A stretch of 64,000 nucleotides of DNA from Chlamydomonas reinhardtii (Eukaryota; Chlorophyta; Chlorophyceae; Chlamydomonadales; Chlamydomonadaceae): assembly GCF_000002595.2 (NCBI RefSeq), contig NC_057012.1:3979910-4043909 (forward strand), in the 5' to 3' direction. The translations under genes and the position numbers were made by a program. Shown here one piece after another: positions 43,001-55,197 of this stretch (position 1 is the first letter of the stretch; every line of letters starts with the position of its first letter). The notes under the pieces are model-generated. The model searched no databases. It saw only the letters and a list, made by a program, of their open reading frames with translations, and was not told the DNA's origin.

Positions 43001-43432
43001 GTTAGTTGGGCGTTAGTTGGAGCTGTCCCAGGATGAAGGTTTATCTATTTTTTGTGGCGTTGCAGGTGGGGCGGAAGAGCGGCGGCGTGGGCACAGCGAC
43101 TGCCCCCAGCAAGAGCCTAACCGCAAAGGAGTTTGTGGCGGGCCTGGCGCGACGGCGGCTGTATGTACCGGTTTGCACAGGCACCGGCACGCCCGGCGGC
43201 AGTGGCAGCACTGGCAGTAGCAGCAGCGACAGCAGAAGTAGCCGCAGCAGCAGTAGCAGCAGTGGCGCCGGTGCAAAATGGTGAGCACAACAGCCCTGCG
43301 CCTCCAGCTGCAACGGGCAGGGGCGCATTATGTTTGAGGGCGAAGGTCACAGTGCGTTGGTGCGGACTCTTGGCCGTGTGTGGTCGTGGCGAGTCAGGGG
43401 CGGGTGTCTTGCAAAATGAGCCGGGAAGGCAT
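43001..43432 (+). pseudogene. Copy of the last formyltransferase exon
   Basis: 43054-43432 matches 7170-7548 base for base with a few changes: intron acceptor, whole terminal exon ([20 protein letters not shown] to GAGAKW) and 148 bp of 3' sequence. 43001-43044 matches 7547-7590 in the opposite direction. At the parent locus that 44-bp piece follows the exon; here it precedes it inverted, with TCTATTTTTT between. Lacking all other exons, this cannot encode an enzyme. Confidence 0.9.
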
Positions 43433-43866
43433 TCCATGAGACTGGCACCTGGCTTCAACAGGGTAGACATTTACGTCGGGGGCCGTAGGGCAGGAATCAC
43501 ACGATCGCGCCTCATATAGCTTCGCATTGTTAAGCATCGTCGATAATATGGGTACTGGCATCAGGAGGTGGGTGTGATATACCGTAGTGTTGGTGGTCAT
43601 GGTCCGCGGGGCAATTACCAACGCGTGCATGCGGCAGCTTTCCCCGGGGATTCTTTGCGTCGGGCAAGTCCTGGCACCAGCACGTGCGTAGCGGCCGCGG
43701 GCATCAGCGCACGTGCTCTTGTCTTAGGCTTGCTGGTCGCGGCTAGGCCGGAGACCCGGAGTGTGTATGGGACTTAGTCAGGGGGCGGTGCAGACTGGTA
43801 CTGAAAGCGAGGCTATGTCTGGGAGCTGTGGGAGGTAGAATCGAAATCATCGGCATTAGGCCGACG

Positions 43867-44187
43867 ATGTGGTGTGGACCCAGCCCACAAGGAGGCAAAT
43901 ATACTTGGCACAGACTCCGCACACCTAAAACAGCAGCAGCGTACTATACTGTAAAAGTGTTGAAGCGCCTGCTGCAGCACACGGCCACGGCTGCACCAGT
44001 GCCGTTGGCCAAATTCACCCTAGACGAGTGGCGTTTGATCCGGAACGTGCTGGACTGCTGGTCAAAGCCGGTTACCACAGATTACAAGGGCACTAGCATC
44101 ATCTGCAAGCACCCAGCGACGATTCTGTCAGAGTCAGAGGATATTCAGAATACAGATACATACCGCTGGCTGCGGTCGTGTGTGTGA
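43867..44187 (+). CDS. Unknown ORF, 106 residues
   Basis: From ATG 43867. TPKTAAAYYTVKVLKRLLQH and KFTLDEWRLIRNVLDCWSKP look like two amphipathic helices, loosely like the core-binding (SAM-like) domain that precedes tyrosine recombinase catalytic domains; that is only a resemblance. It ends NTDTYRWLRSCV. Upstream codons stay open without ATG to 43828, so it may be an exon or a fragment. Confidence 0.35.
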   Translation: MWCGPSPQGGKYTWHRLRTPKTAAAYYTVKVLKRLLQHTATAAPVPLAKFTLDEWRLIRNVLDCWSKPVTTDYKGTSIICKHPATILSESEDIQNTDTYRWLRSCV

Positions 44188-45318
44188 ATGCTGTTGGACG
44201 CCTTGTGCGTTGTGTGCAATACAGGCATTCCCCCTACTTATCATAGACAATGTGGCGTGCCCTGCACCTGGTACAGCTGTCACGGCCTCAGGATAGCAAC
44301 TACATTCCTAACCACTCAGCAAATGTCGCCAGCGTGAATCGCGCAGTGATACGGCGGCCAGCCTGCATGCTTCCACGCAAATAGCGGCCAATAGCGGGAC
44401 CGCTTGCAGTCCTCAGACAGCGGCTGTCGGTCAAGCTCCCCGCCGTACAACAGAGCAACGCACACAGTCATCAATCATTTGTGCCGTCCACTGCGGCACC
44501 ATTTGGGTGCCGCCCAGTGCGCTCGGCAGACCACACCTGCCATCAGCCGCCAAGGTACTAATTCCAACTCCCCTGCTTCTCACGGTCGATCTCCGACTCT
44601 GCGTACATACACAGAGACACGCATCAGCACCCGCAACTTCTACCATTTCCTCCGGCCCCAGCTTTGCTGCATGTGACTGCTCAGCACAGCCAGCCATGCC
44701 GGCATTGGCGCGCCGCCTGCCCAACAAGGCGCGCAAAGCTGCCCGTCCTCCCCACCGTCCACAACGATATCACCCAATGCCGGACTCATGAGTATAACCC
44801 CACAGATTTCAGGCCATCTCTTCGGCCGCAAACGCAGCCCCACTCTCAAGAATGCTATTGGTAACCGCGGCAGTGTTCGAGTGCATGTTTGCTAAAAACA
44901 ATTATTGCTACACGTATGTGTTCTTCGGCGTACGGTGCCGTTCGTGGAAATGAGTAGCACAGACACGCTACTTGCTATACCATAGACGGCGGGGTGCCGC
45001 CTTGCTATCCTGCAAAGCCGCCCTGCTCTGGGGCCCCTCGCACTCCCGATCCTGGCGCATCCAGGTAGGCCGCCCCACCGCCACCAACGCACTAACCATT
45101 CTGCCAAGCGCCGTTACAGGGACCTCCCACAAGCCCTCTCGCCAACGCAGCGCGTCGCGTACACCTCCCTCATGGTGCTAGTGATGCAGCTGCAAGGCGA
45201 ATAGTTTCGCACCAATTCTGGCCATATCGTCCTTACCCGGGCTCTTCGCCACCACCATCCTGCCCCCATGCATTGTAATCATGACACACGCCAGACGGCT
45301 TGAACCGCGACGCGGTGA
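44188..45318. other. Unassigned sequence
   Basis: No confident gene. On the minus strand near 44625-44705, HAAKLGPEEMVEVAGADAC looks exon-like and could belong with the secreted-protein frame at 45319-45711. Confidence 0.3.
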
Positions 45319-45711
45319 CTATCTGCATACCGTCTGGGCACCCCCAACACATACCGGCACTTGCACTACTAACAAAGAGTAGCCACCAGACCTCGGAGCG
45401 TCAAAGCGAAGCACCTCAGTCACAGCTGTCGTAGCGCATCTGCCGTTTGCTCGCAGCACCGGATTCGCCACGTTTCGGCAAGATATCTTGCATTTAGTAC
45501 CATCAGTTCCGCCTGAAGTGGCAAAAGTAATCGCCCCAACTGGTGCAACCTCTCCAGCCAAAGAAAACAACTTTTGCTTCCATGTCACCGCAAGCGTCTC
45601 CCCATCAGAATCCCCGGGGCAAACAACAGCAACACAACTCCACGTGGCTTCGATGTACATGATGTACATACAGAATAAAAGGGTCACAGAAAAACGCAGC
45701 GGGAGCAACAT
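45319..45711 (-). CDS. Probable secreted or membrane protein, unknown
   Basis: From ATG 45711 (an in-frame ATG at 45861 would add 50 residues): MLLPLRFSVTLLFCMYIMYI, a signal-peptide or anchor-like helix, then a Cys-containing domain of about 105 residues (CPGDSDGETLAVTWKQKLFS, GGTDGTKCKISCRN, GGYSLLVVQVPV). Five to six cysteines after the helix suit an extracellular fold. No family recognised. It may have more exons downstream. Confidence 0.45.
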   Translation of the reverse strand: MLLPLRFSVTLLFCMYIMYIEATWSCVAVVCPGDSDGETLAVTWKQKLFSLAGEVAPVGAITFATSGGTDGTKCKISCRNVANPVLRANGRCATTAVTEVLRFDAPRSGGYSLLVVQVPVCVGGAQTVCR

Positions 45712-46180
45712 GCATATGTAGATGAATGGCTCAGGCTCAGTTCCACGCTTTAACACGGCCCCAGTACGAGGGGCACTCAAGGCTGTGCGACGGCGGGATG
45801 AGCCCATAGCAATCTGTGCAGCCTCATTCGCTGGCACCAGAGACCCAGACAAGGGAGGCATCTGTTGCGCTACAGGTGAATGCTAAAGCATGTTCCCAGC
45901 CTCGATTGAATGACGCGAACGGTAGTGCGTGCCAACACCGGGGCGGATTCGTATCCGTTCTGGATGGGTCCCTCACGACGCGGCGAATACGATAAGCACG
46001 ACTGGCCAGTTCATGTCAGCTCGGAGTCGCAATCAAGTGCTGACATGATGGGCCCGGTGCCCACTGCGTCCTCACCGCCAGCGCCCAGAACCCCCACACA
46101 CACACGTAGGGGACCACGGACACCATCCGAGCGCGTGTGGGGCTGCTGTCCGAGCGCTCTGGACAGTCGGCGTCCGCCTT

Positions 46181-49100
46181 CTACAGCTGCCGCCGCATCT
46201 GCGCCAAGCCGCCTAGCAGTGGCATGGGCATCTGCGCGGGCCGCGGCGGCGCGTTGGCTGTGCTGCGGCGCACGTCAGCGCCGCCACCGCTGCCGCTGCC
46301 GATTGCACCCGCTGCCACGGTGCTGCTGGGGGCGCTCGCTCGCAGCAGCCGCGCTGTGGTCCGCTTGACAGCTTTCAGCAGCGCAGCAACAATCGCCTCG
46401 AACGACGGCCGCGCCGCGGGGTCGTGCTGCAGGCAGGCGGCGCCGATCTTGCGCAGCGTGGGCTCCGCGTCTGCCGGCCACTCCAGCTGCAGCTCCCCGC
46501 CCGCCAGCCCCACCAGGATCTGGGCGGGGTGCAGCTGCGAGTGCGGCGGCACGCCCGAGCACATGTGCCACAGCAGGGCGCCGTAGCTGTACACGTCGGC
46601 GGGCTTGCCGTGCCGGCCGGCGGTCACCACCTCTGGAGCTAGGTACGGCAGCGCGCCCCAGCCGCTGCCGTTTGTGGACTTGGGCAGGCCGTCGGCGGAG
46701 GCGACGGGGCTTGTGAGCCTGGCGCGCAGCGCAAACAGGCAGGCAACAGAGCCCGCATTTGGATAACGCCGTAATGATGCAAATCGGTGCTAGTCATCAG
46801 CGACTTTGATTGCACAACAAATCGCGAGCGCACGCACACGTAATCGCAAGCACAACAACATGCAAGCATACGCACACGTGCACACACGCACACACGTAAG
46901 CAAGGCTCACCCGAAATCCGCCACCTTGACGATATAGCCGCGCGCCGGCAGCGGCGGCAGCGCATTCGAGCCGCCCGAGCCGTCTGCAACGTCGCTGACA
47001 ATGGTGGCGGTGCCCAAGCCAAAGGCGAGGCCCAGGTCGCCCGGGCCCCAGGCGCCGCCGCCCAGCGCTAGCGGCGCTGAGGCGCGCAGCAGCACGTTGG
47101 CTGGCTTGAGGTCACCGTGTACCAAGTCCAGTGTGTGCAGGTGCGCGAGCGCCTGCGCGGGCGCGACACACAAGCCATAATGCGGTGACGTGGTGGTCTT
47201 GTGGTGTGCTGATAGAGCACAAGGAAACATAAGCGCAAAGACGGTGTATGTGATGCAGTGCGGCGCTCGCGATGTGGTGGCGGCGGAAGGCGTTACAAGG
47301 GCAGGTGACCCGCCGAGCTTGCACTCAGGCCACATGCACCCACACGGCTGACACCTACGCACCTGGGCCACCTCTAGCGCGTTCTGAAGCTGCTCCAAAC
47401 CCTCCACGCTCATGCCCCCGCCCGACCCGGCTGCGCCCTGGCGCCGCAGCTTCTGTAATTGCGCGGAGCCGCCCCCTGGTCCTGGCGACCGGGCCGGCCC
47501 GGGCGACGTCACGCCAGAGGCAGCCGACAGGGCGGTCGGTATGCGTACCGCAGAATCGTCGGCGCCAGTGGCGGAGCCCCCTGAGTTTGGTCCCGGCTCC
47601 TCCTGCTGTGCAGGTAGCGGATCGACCGAGACCGCTGAGTTGGAAGGAGGTGGCAACAGCATGCCCCGCCGCAAAACCACCAGCGCCTCCGCCTCCGCCG
47701 CGGTCACGCTTGTAGAGGCCTGCTGCAGCGGCTGCGTGAAGGGGCTCGAGGCACACAGCCCTGAGGGGTTTGCGCCGGCCGCCTTGCCGCTGCTTCCCTG
47801 CACCTGTTGCTGCTGCGACAGCCTTTCCTGCCGCGCCACCTTGGCAGCCTGCTGGTTGTTGATGTACGCCAGCATCGTGCCGCGGTCGCACAGCTCCATG
47901 ATCACCGCCGTCAGGTAGCGCCCCGGCGCCGCACCGAGGTGAACCAGCTCCGTCAAGAAGCGAACAATCTCGGGGTCAGCCTGCACGTGACAGTGGGTGC
48001 GTAGCCGTCCATGCAAGACGGGGTGGCTGAATCACAAGTACAAATAGGGTGAGACATGTAGTCAGCTGAGCCACTGATGCATGGAGCAAAATAGACGAGA
48101 TGACAAGGCAAAGCAAGCGTTGCGTGGCAGGAGAGGCAGATCAAAAGGTGCGCTAGCGCGTGCCATGGGCAAGCAAGGGCGTACGGTAGTTGCCTGTTGC
48201 CCGATTACCTGGGGCGGTGGCAGTGGTGGGAGCTGTGGCGACAGGAAAATACGCGTCTCGGAGAAAAGGACCATGCTGCTGTTGGGTCCAGCCACGCCGC
48301 CGCCGCCGCCGCCCATTCCGCCGCCACCACCACCTGGCGCCGCCGCAGCATCAATGTCCATCAGCACCTGCGACGCCGTGCCATGACCGAGGCCGCCGCC
48401 CGTCGGCAGACTGGGCATGCCGCCGCCGCCAAGGCCCGTCAGAGGCGGCCAACCCGACGCCATGTTATTGTGCATGTTGTGGTTGTGGGCGTGCGAGTTA
48501 AGCAGCGCCGAATCCTGCGTGCCCCCACGAGACAGGCTCCCGTGGTGTTGCGGCATCGAGGGTCGCTTGTAGAACGGTGTCACCAACGGCTGTTGCCAGT
48601 GCAGCACGTGTAGCCCGCCGGCGCCGGGTGCGGTGCCGGAGCCGGCGCCCGCTCCGACACTGCCGCCGCTAACCTCGGGGTGCCGCTGGGAGCAGGCCGG
48701 CGCGGAGGCCGGCGGCGGCGGGTGCGGCGGCGGCAGCGACCGGGATGGGGATGAGGGCGGGGAGGCGGAGGTCGCAAAGTCGGCTAGCTTCCGGGACAAA
48801 AGACTGACGCCTGCAACAGGCTCGCTCCTGGCCTGAAGACGGTTCACCTCGTTGCCCGGTACCGCCAGCTCCACGCCGCCATCCCTCGCAATGCCCCCAC
48901 CGAGATCTGGATCCTGCTTTCCAGACTTCAGGGCTGCCGGGCTTGGGTCTAGCTGGTGCTGCCGTGCGTCCTGTGCCCCCGTGGCTGCCTCAGCAGTGAA
49001 TGAAGTCACAGCCGTCGGGCACAGCTCTTCGCCCCGCAAGTCTGAGCCTGCGCCGGCGCCGACGTGTCTACCGTCAGGCGACGAATGTGACCGCGGTGGC

Positions 49101-52100
49101 CGTGCCGACGCCAGCCCGGCGGCACCGACGCCACCGGTACCGGCGCCGGCGCCGCTGCGCCGCTGGCGTCTGGGTGGCTCCAACGCCGCGTCCACCAGGG
49201 TGCCGCCGCAGGTGCTGCCGCTGCAGGCGCTGGCGCACACCCTGCCACTGCCTGACACAACCGCCGCCGGCAGGTTGTCCGCGGCTAACTCGCGCAGCGT
49301 CAGAGGGAAGAGCTCGTCATCTGTGGTGCTTGTGATCGTGGCAGTGGAGTGCAGCAGCGGCTGGTGCGCCGATGGCGTGCAGATGGCACCACCTGCGGCG
49401 TGATGGCCCGCGCCGGTGCCGGTGTTGGGCACATCTGTGCCGGCGGCAATCACCTCAGCGTCCCCTACAGAAGTGAGAAGCTCCGCGGACCCAGCAGCGC
49501 CGGGGTTGGTGGCGGCGCTCTTGTCGACGTCAACGCCCGCAGCGCATCTCAGCGCTGCGTCCTGACGAGACGGCGGCTCGACAGACAGGCAGGTGCTCTG
49601 CAAGTCAGCGGTCACGAGCATTGGTGACGGCGCCACTGGCGCATTGCTGGCTGCAACGATGCAGGTCAACGGCGAGTTGTCAGGCGCAGTGGTGCCATCG
49701 CGTCCACTGCTGGCGCCCACATCGGCACCTCGAAACGCCCGTTGCGAAGCCGCACGCTCCAGCACCGTACGGAGGTTGCCGCTGCCTCGGTGCCGAAAGC
49801 TTACGCCGTTGGCTGCGCCCATCAAGTGACTGACCCTGACACCGTTTGTGCTAGCTGCGGGAGCGCTTGGCTGGCTCAGGCGTGAGAGCGACGCGCAGCG
49901 GCCACCACTGCCGTGCCGATGCGGCAGGCCGCCGCTCCCAGCCCGGCTGCTGAGAGCCACAGCTGCCGGCGCCGGCGTCATGGCCGACGAGGATGTCGCG
50001 TTCAGAAAGCTGCCGCTGCCACGCAGGTCAGAGCAGCGGCCAGGGCCGGCAGCGACTGTGGAGAAGGCAGATGGGAAGATGCCTGCTCCCGCGGGGACCG
50101 ATTGCGGCCCCGCCTCCGCCAACGTAGGCGCCGGCGCACTGGAGGCAGAGGTCAATGGCGCCCCTAGGCTGGGCACCCGGCGGGGGCCTCGCATCCGCCG
50201 GGTGCTGCTGTAACTGGCGCCACCCGGGCCGGACGCCGCCGCGAGGGCCGCGCCTGCGCCGCTGTACTCACCATTGTCGCTGCAGCCGGCAACTCGGCCC
50301 TGCGTCGCTGTCGCCGCCCCCAGAGCTGACGTGGACATTCGGCGGTTGGCGGGCCCTGCCGACGGCGACTCGCTGACCACACGCGCCACCGCCGCTGACA
50401 GCACCTGCTGGCCGCGCGGGGTGGAGGTGAGGCTGCTACGGCTGCGACTGTGGTTGCTGCCACAGATGTGGCTGCTGCTTCGGCGGCTGTTGTAGGCAGC
50501 CCATCCCCCCGGCCCTGATGCTGGCACAGCCGCGGACTCCCCTGTCGGCGTGCCGACCAGGCTTATGGTCCCGCCGCCGCCTTCCTGCGGCGCAGTCACC
50601 CCTGCAGCCGCGGTGCGGCCGCCCTCGCAGCCGCCCTGCCCCGCGGCAGATACGCTGGCTTCATCGCCCGGGCAGTCGCCGGACGCGGCCTCCCCCTCCA
50701 GCGGTTCGGGAATGCCGGTGAGCGCGTTGCTGACACTCACACGCGCAAAGCCACCGCCATTGCTGCCGCCGCCGCCGCCACCGCTGCCGCCGCCCGCGCG
50801 CAGCGCCGCCAGCAGCAGCGGGTTCTGCGGCGGCGTGAGCTGCTGCTGGTGCAGGCCGAGGCCACTGGGGACGCGACGTCGGGAGCCGCTGCTAGCCATG
50901 GTGCCCGCACCCCATTGCAGTCGCGCGGGCGGCTCGCCGAACGGCAGCTCGTCCAGGTCAGCGATGGCGTCCGCGCGGCCGCCTCCAACAGTCATTATGG
51001 CGCCCGGGCCGACCTCGCCGCCGCGCCCGCTGCCCTCAGCCGCCATGGCCAGCATGGGTGACATGGTCTGCAGCAGTGACGTCGCCAGAAGCTGCGGGGC
51101 GGGGAGCACAAGCGTCGTCCACACAAGAGTTGTCAGGCTGCGACCAAACACGGGCGGTGCCGCACTGCCGCCGCCAACATGCATCACGTACACACGCACA
51201 CACACACACTCACCGCATTTGCAGCTGTGCTGATGCCCGCTCCCGGGCCGAAGCTGTCGCCCCCGCAGCCGCCGCCATAGCCTCGCCCGCCCGCCGCGCC
51301 TGCCACCCTGGGCGGCGGCGCGTACGTCTCCGGCGCCAGGTCCTCAGCCGTGAGCTGCGAGATGCTGAGCGCGTACGTCTGCACCAGGTGCGGGTGCGAC
51401 AGCGTGCGCGACAGCAGCGCCTCGCGTGTGGTCAGGCGCAGCTGGTCCAGGTCGGAGGAAACCTGGGTGGGCAGGGGTGCGTGGGCAGGGGTGGACAGGG
51501 GTGCAGCGAGAGCAGAGGTGCCGCGTGAGGAGAGGATGAGAGGGGCCCTGGTAGGTAGCACTGGTAAGGATGGCGGTGGAGCTATAGAGGCAGCAGTGTG
51601 TGTATATGTATGTGTCATGTGCGCAGGGGTGTGAGTGTGTGAGTGTGTATTGGAGAGCACAGGTCCGTATATGTGTACCGTACGTATGTACCGTATGTCC
51701 GTATGCCATCATGGCGCGTCGTTCGGCGGTTACCGGCGGCACCAGCCCTACAGCACGACACTTAAAACGCCCCCCTGTGCACACGCGCCCAAGCACCCAC
51801 GCCAGTCCCACCCACCATGAGTTTCAGCGCCACGGTGCTGCCACGCCACGTTGCACGAAACACCTTGCCGCCCGAGTAGCCCGCCCCCAGGAAATCGCCC
51901 AGCACCACCTCACGAATAAGCTGCGGCCAAGGGTGAGTTGAGGGCAAGTGGAGAGTGTGGTCAAGGTTTCGGGGGCCGGGACGGCAACTGGGCGGTGCGC
52001 TGTGCATGCGCAGGTGAGGATAAGGATATACTAGGTACCGTAGGCTGCTGCGCCAGACACGGCGCAGGACTCCCCCGGACACGACACGCCTTTACCCGGC

Positions 52101-52533
52101 ACACGAGCTGTACTCCAGTTCTCCTTCACACGTAGCGCTCCACCCGCCCTTCGCCTTTTGCCCAGGGCCCACGGCTCACCGCTCTCAGCTGCAGTCCAAC
52201 GACACTGGGGCCCTGGCCCGCCGCACCACCCGGGCCCGCGCTTGCGCCCCAGGCCTCGCCTAGCAGCGCCGACGGGCGTGGCACCCACGCCTCCTGCTCC
52301 CCCGCAACCTGTGTCTGTGTCTGCTGCAGCTCCTGATCCTGCTTATCGGCGTGGGAGGCCTCATGCACAGGGTTACTCCTGTCCTGCCAGGAGTTGGTGG
52401 GGCCAGCAGGGGCCTTAGTGGTGACGACGGCAGCGGGACCACTCGGGCGCTCGGCGACACTCCCAGGAACACGCGGTGCCGCGGGAAGGTCGCTGCCGCT
52501 GCCGCGCCAGCAAAGCAGGTGGCACAGCGTCAT
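46181..52533 (-). CDS. Protein kinase, TKL-like, with large insert
   Basis: Seven minus-strand exons in phase: 52533-52180, 51920-51816, 51462-51214, 51091-48209, 47980-47363, 47152-46911, 46718-46181 (about 1660 residues). Exon 2 has the Gly loop and VAIK-like lysine (VLGDFLGAGYSGGKVFRATW, TVALKLM). Exon 3 has the C helix (DLDQLRLTTREALLSRTLSH). Exon 5 has the hinge (TAVIMELCDRGTMLAYINN). Exon 6 has DLVHGDLKPANVLL and VKVADFG. Exon 7 has LPYLAPEV and PADVYSYGALLWHMCSGVPP. HGDLKPANV and the C-lobe are typical of algal tyrosine-kinase-like (TKL) Ser/Thr kinases. Exon 4 inserts about 960 Ala/Gly/Ser residues between helix C and hinge, and exon 5 another ~130 after the hinge. The start codon at 52533 is the first in frame. 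Substrate unknown. Confidence 0.88.
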
Positions 52534-53109
52534 TCCGCCTGTCGCGTTTCAGCTCGCTTGTTGGCGTCTTATCACCCAGCCCCTGAGCTGGCGGCAGGTG
52601 GTCTCGGCGCCGAACAAAGCATTCTAAATACAGGAATTGAAGACGAGCTTGTTTGCAGTAGTGTATAATTGAGCGCGGCTGGCTCCCACTCCCAGTGTAT
52701 GATTGAGGGGCTGGTAGTTTTTATCAAGGACTATAGTGAAACAGCGATTACCTAAACCTAAACCTGAGGCTATGGGCCGTCCTGCATAGAATCTGGCCCT
52801 TGAGCGCCAATTCCGCACAGACAGAAACGCGTGCAAACTCGTGCTGTTTATAATTGTGAATAGATCATTATTTTATACCGTCACTGTTGAAAACTGTTCA
52901 GGCGCATTCTTTCTAGGTCTGTGAACTTTTTCCTTCCGACAGGCACACAAGAGGCCTGTCACGCATGTCGGTAACATATGCATACGGCATACAGAATACA
53001 TATCAAGAGAACAAGCACTCGGTTTTGACGTTGGCCGGTTTTCGTCTGTCCTGTCCTGGACCCCTTCGCGGGCACGGCGGGGTGTGGGCTACCTGCGCCC
53101 ACAGCGGGT
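52534..53109. other. Upstream of the kinase, no gene seen
   Basis: 576 bp, lower in GC toward its right end. Expected to hold the kinase promoter. No other feature recognised. Confidence 0.35.
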
Positions 53110-54345
53110 GCACGGTCCCACGGTCCCAAGGGCTATGGTGCTACGCACTTCCGCTCTGGGGCAAACCGGTCCTGCCGTGTGCAGTGGGGCTAGCGGTGGG
53201 TGGCCTGAAGCGTGATTTCCGCGCTCTTGTGGCGCGGCCGGTTGTTTCTCGGGACTCAGCTTACCGTATCAGCTACTTGCTTCCCATGCCCTGTCACATC
53301 GTCTCTTGTGGCACTGCCGGACTTGCTTATCATGCTCGGTACGGTGGTGCGATGCTGGGAGGCGCTGACCGCCTTGCCGGCCGCAGTGCGCCAGGGGTTT
53401 CTTCCAAACCGGCTTGTGCGCTGCAGGGCCCCCGCTTGTGCGCTGCAGGGCCCCTCGCACGTCACTGCGCTTAATCCTGCGCATTAATAATATGGGCATA
53501 CGGCGCGTGTGCCGCTGGGGCAGCATTCAGGCCTGATGCCAGTCAGATGCTGCTGCCTAGCTCTCCGCGCTGCTGGCGCGTGGGCCGGCGGCGTGGCGGG
53601 CGTTGGCATCGGCCACGCTGCATGCGCCTGGCGGCGCTGCCTCCGCGCCACCTGCCCCCCAGGTATGACTGCTGCTTGCGCAGAGCCTGGGGTGGCGGCA
53701 CGGTGCGGCTGAAGTGCCATTGCTGACCCTCACGGTGAAGCAGGCAACCCAGCTTCAGCTTGCGCCTGCATACGACACACTACGCGTGCGTCACTTGGCA
53801 CTCAGCCACGAGGCCTAAGGCGCCACGCCGCCCGCGGAGCATTTCGTGCGCTGCAGCACTGGTGCGGCTGTGGATTTTGGTATGGAAGCCGCGACACAAG
53901 GAACCGCTCTTGCGCCTGGCAGTCAATGGAACCGCTGGCTTCGGGATGCATGCAGCGCTGGTCGCGGAGGGGCGTGCGGAGAAGTGGCCATGTGGGATTC
54001 GGATGACTGCTGGCAGGGGCAACCCTGACTGCTGGGGAGAGGGCTCATCATTTCTGGGACTGAGTGGTGGCGGGGGCTCTGAGTGATATACTGTTATGCC
54101 ATGTTACAAGGGCATGCAGGTGTGGATACCGCACAGAACAAGATGTGGCTGGTGCAAGTGCCACCCGCGCTATTGCAGGGGGTGTGGGACATCGTGTAAT
54201 TGGCTGCTGTTGCGGCAATGGAATACGACCGACAGCGCATTTACGCGTGCCGTGGATTGCGGAGGTTGCTGTTCTGCGAAGGATTTGTGTGGAGCTGCGT
54301 ACTTGCCAGGGCTGGACGTGCATGGACAGCATGGTAGTTGACGCG
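53110..54345 (+). mobile_element. Old L1-like LINE fragment, decayed
   Basis: Same family as the young array, opposite strand. LWCYALPLWGKPVLPCAVGL (53135-53195), VVRCWEALTALPAAVRQ, LRVRHLALSHEA, MWLVQVPPALLQGVWDIV (about 54143-54198) and AAVAAMEYDRQRIYACR follow in order but in changing frames with stops. Truncated at the 5' end, with no clear 3' UTR. Confidence 0.85.
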
Positions 54346-54984
54346 AGTTGTAGTGGCTGCGCGAGTGGGAGCGGGTAATTGCGCGGGCGGACGGCTGGGA
54401 CGCTGCGATTGCGGGCTGCAGTCGAGCGTGCGTGGCTGGCTGTTGGCGCGCGGCGCGGCTGGGAACGGACAGTTGCGATATGCGTGCGGCGCCGTCTGGT
54501 AAAGATGCGTGCCGCGCTGGCTGGCTCAGATGGAAATGCAGGGAGAATAAACCCCAATCCCTTACAGCAAAAGCAGCGAATCATTACTGCGACACGTTCA
54601 TGGCCACTTCGCGTCTTCGCCTGCAACAGCCTGGCTGAAAGCCGCCTAGCAGCACGCTCTCTTCACCCTGCCTTGTGCTCCCCCTCACCGCCCAGACCCA
54701 GCCCCGCATCGATGCGCGACACCGCCAGCGGCCAGCTTCACGCGCCCCTGAGCCACAGACGCCAGGCTAGCCAGGCCCGCTGCAGCCGCCATCGCCGCCA
54801 CGCTAGACCGCTGCTGTGCGGCGGCTATGCTGCCGGCAGAACCTCCTGCACCGGCTGCTGCTGCGGCGGCGGCAACGGCAGCCGCGCGCCTCTGCAAACT
54901 CCTTTATATATGTGATAGGACAACTCTGACTCGCCCAAGACTATCCCGTGTACGGCACGCTACCCCCCCCCCCAGCCGTACCAC
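54346..54984. other. Unassigned, with a scrap of repeat R
   Basis: No gene. 54944-54982 (CCCGTGTACGGCACGCTACC, a C run, CAGCCGTAC) is a diverged piece of the R repeat seen at 7590 and 23260. Confidence 0.35.
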
Positions 54985-55197
54985 TCAGAGTCGAGGGTCG
55001 CAGATTCGCAGTCGGGTACTTATGCAACCAGCCATGAAGGGCCCAATACGCAATTTCAGGTCATCTTCGTTAGAAGGGCATACCGTAATCTCACGGATAG
55101 GCGGATGGATTCCTGCCATGGTGGACTCGTTGCGCGTTGGCTTGTTCATCCCAAGCGAGTTGGCCCGGCGTGGAGAGGCGAGGTCGAGCGGGGTCAA
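54985..55197 (-). CDS. Possible small exon, unknown
   Basis: Minus-strand frame including MAGIHPPIREITVCPSNEDD from ATG 55109 and ending STRLRICDPRL. The IHP..REITV start faintly recalls ribosomal protein bL31, but the rest does not follow that family. On the same strand, 55300-55236 reads SRIIRLLQNMQQVPRPMRG. These may be exons of one small gene or chance. Confidence 0.22.
   Translation of the reverse strand: MTPLDLASPRRANSLGMNKPTRNESTMAGIHPPIREITVCPSNEDDLKLRIGPFMAGCISTRLRICDPRL

Noticed and set aside
48062-51205. A separate 1047-residue gene
   Set aside because: It starts from a non-ATG codon, is low-complexity, and its ends match splice sites in phase with kinase exons on both sides; it is an exon of the kinase.
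54985-55197. Ribosomal protein bL31
   Set aside because: Only the IHP..REITV start resembles it; conserved bL31 residues further on are absent, so no name is given.
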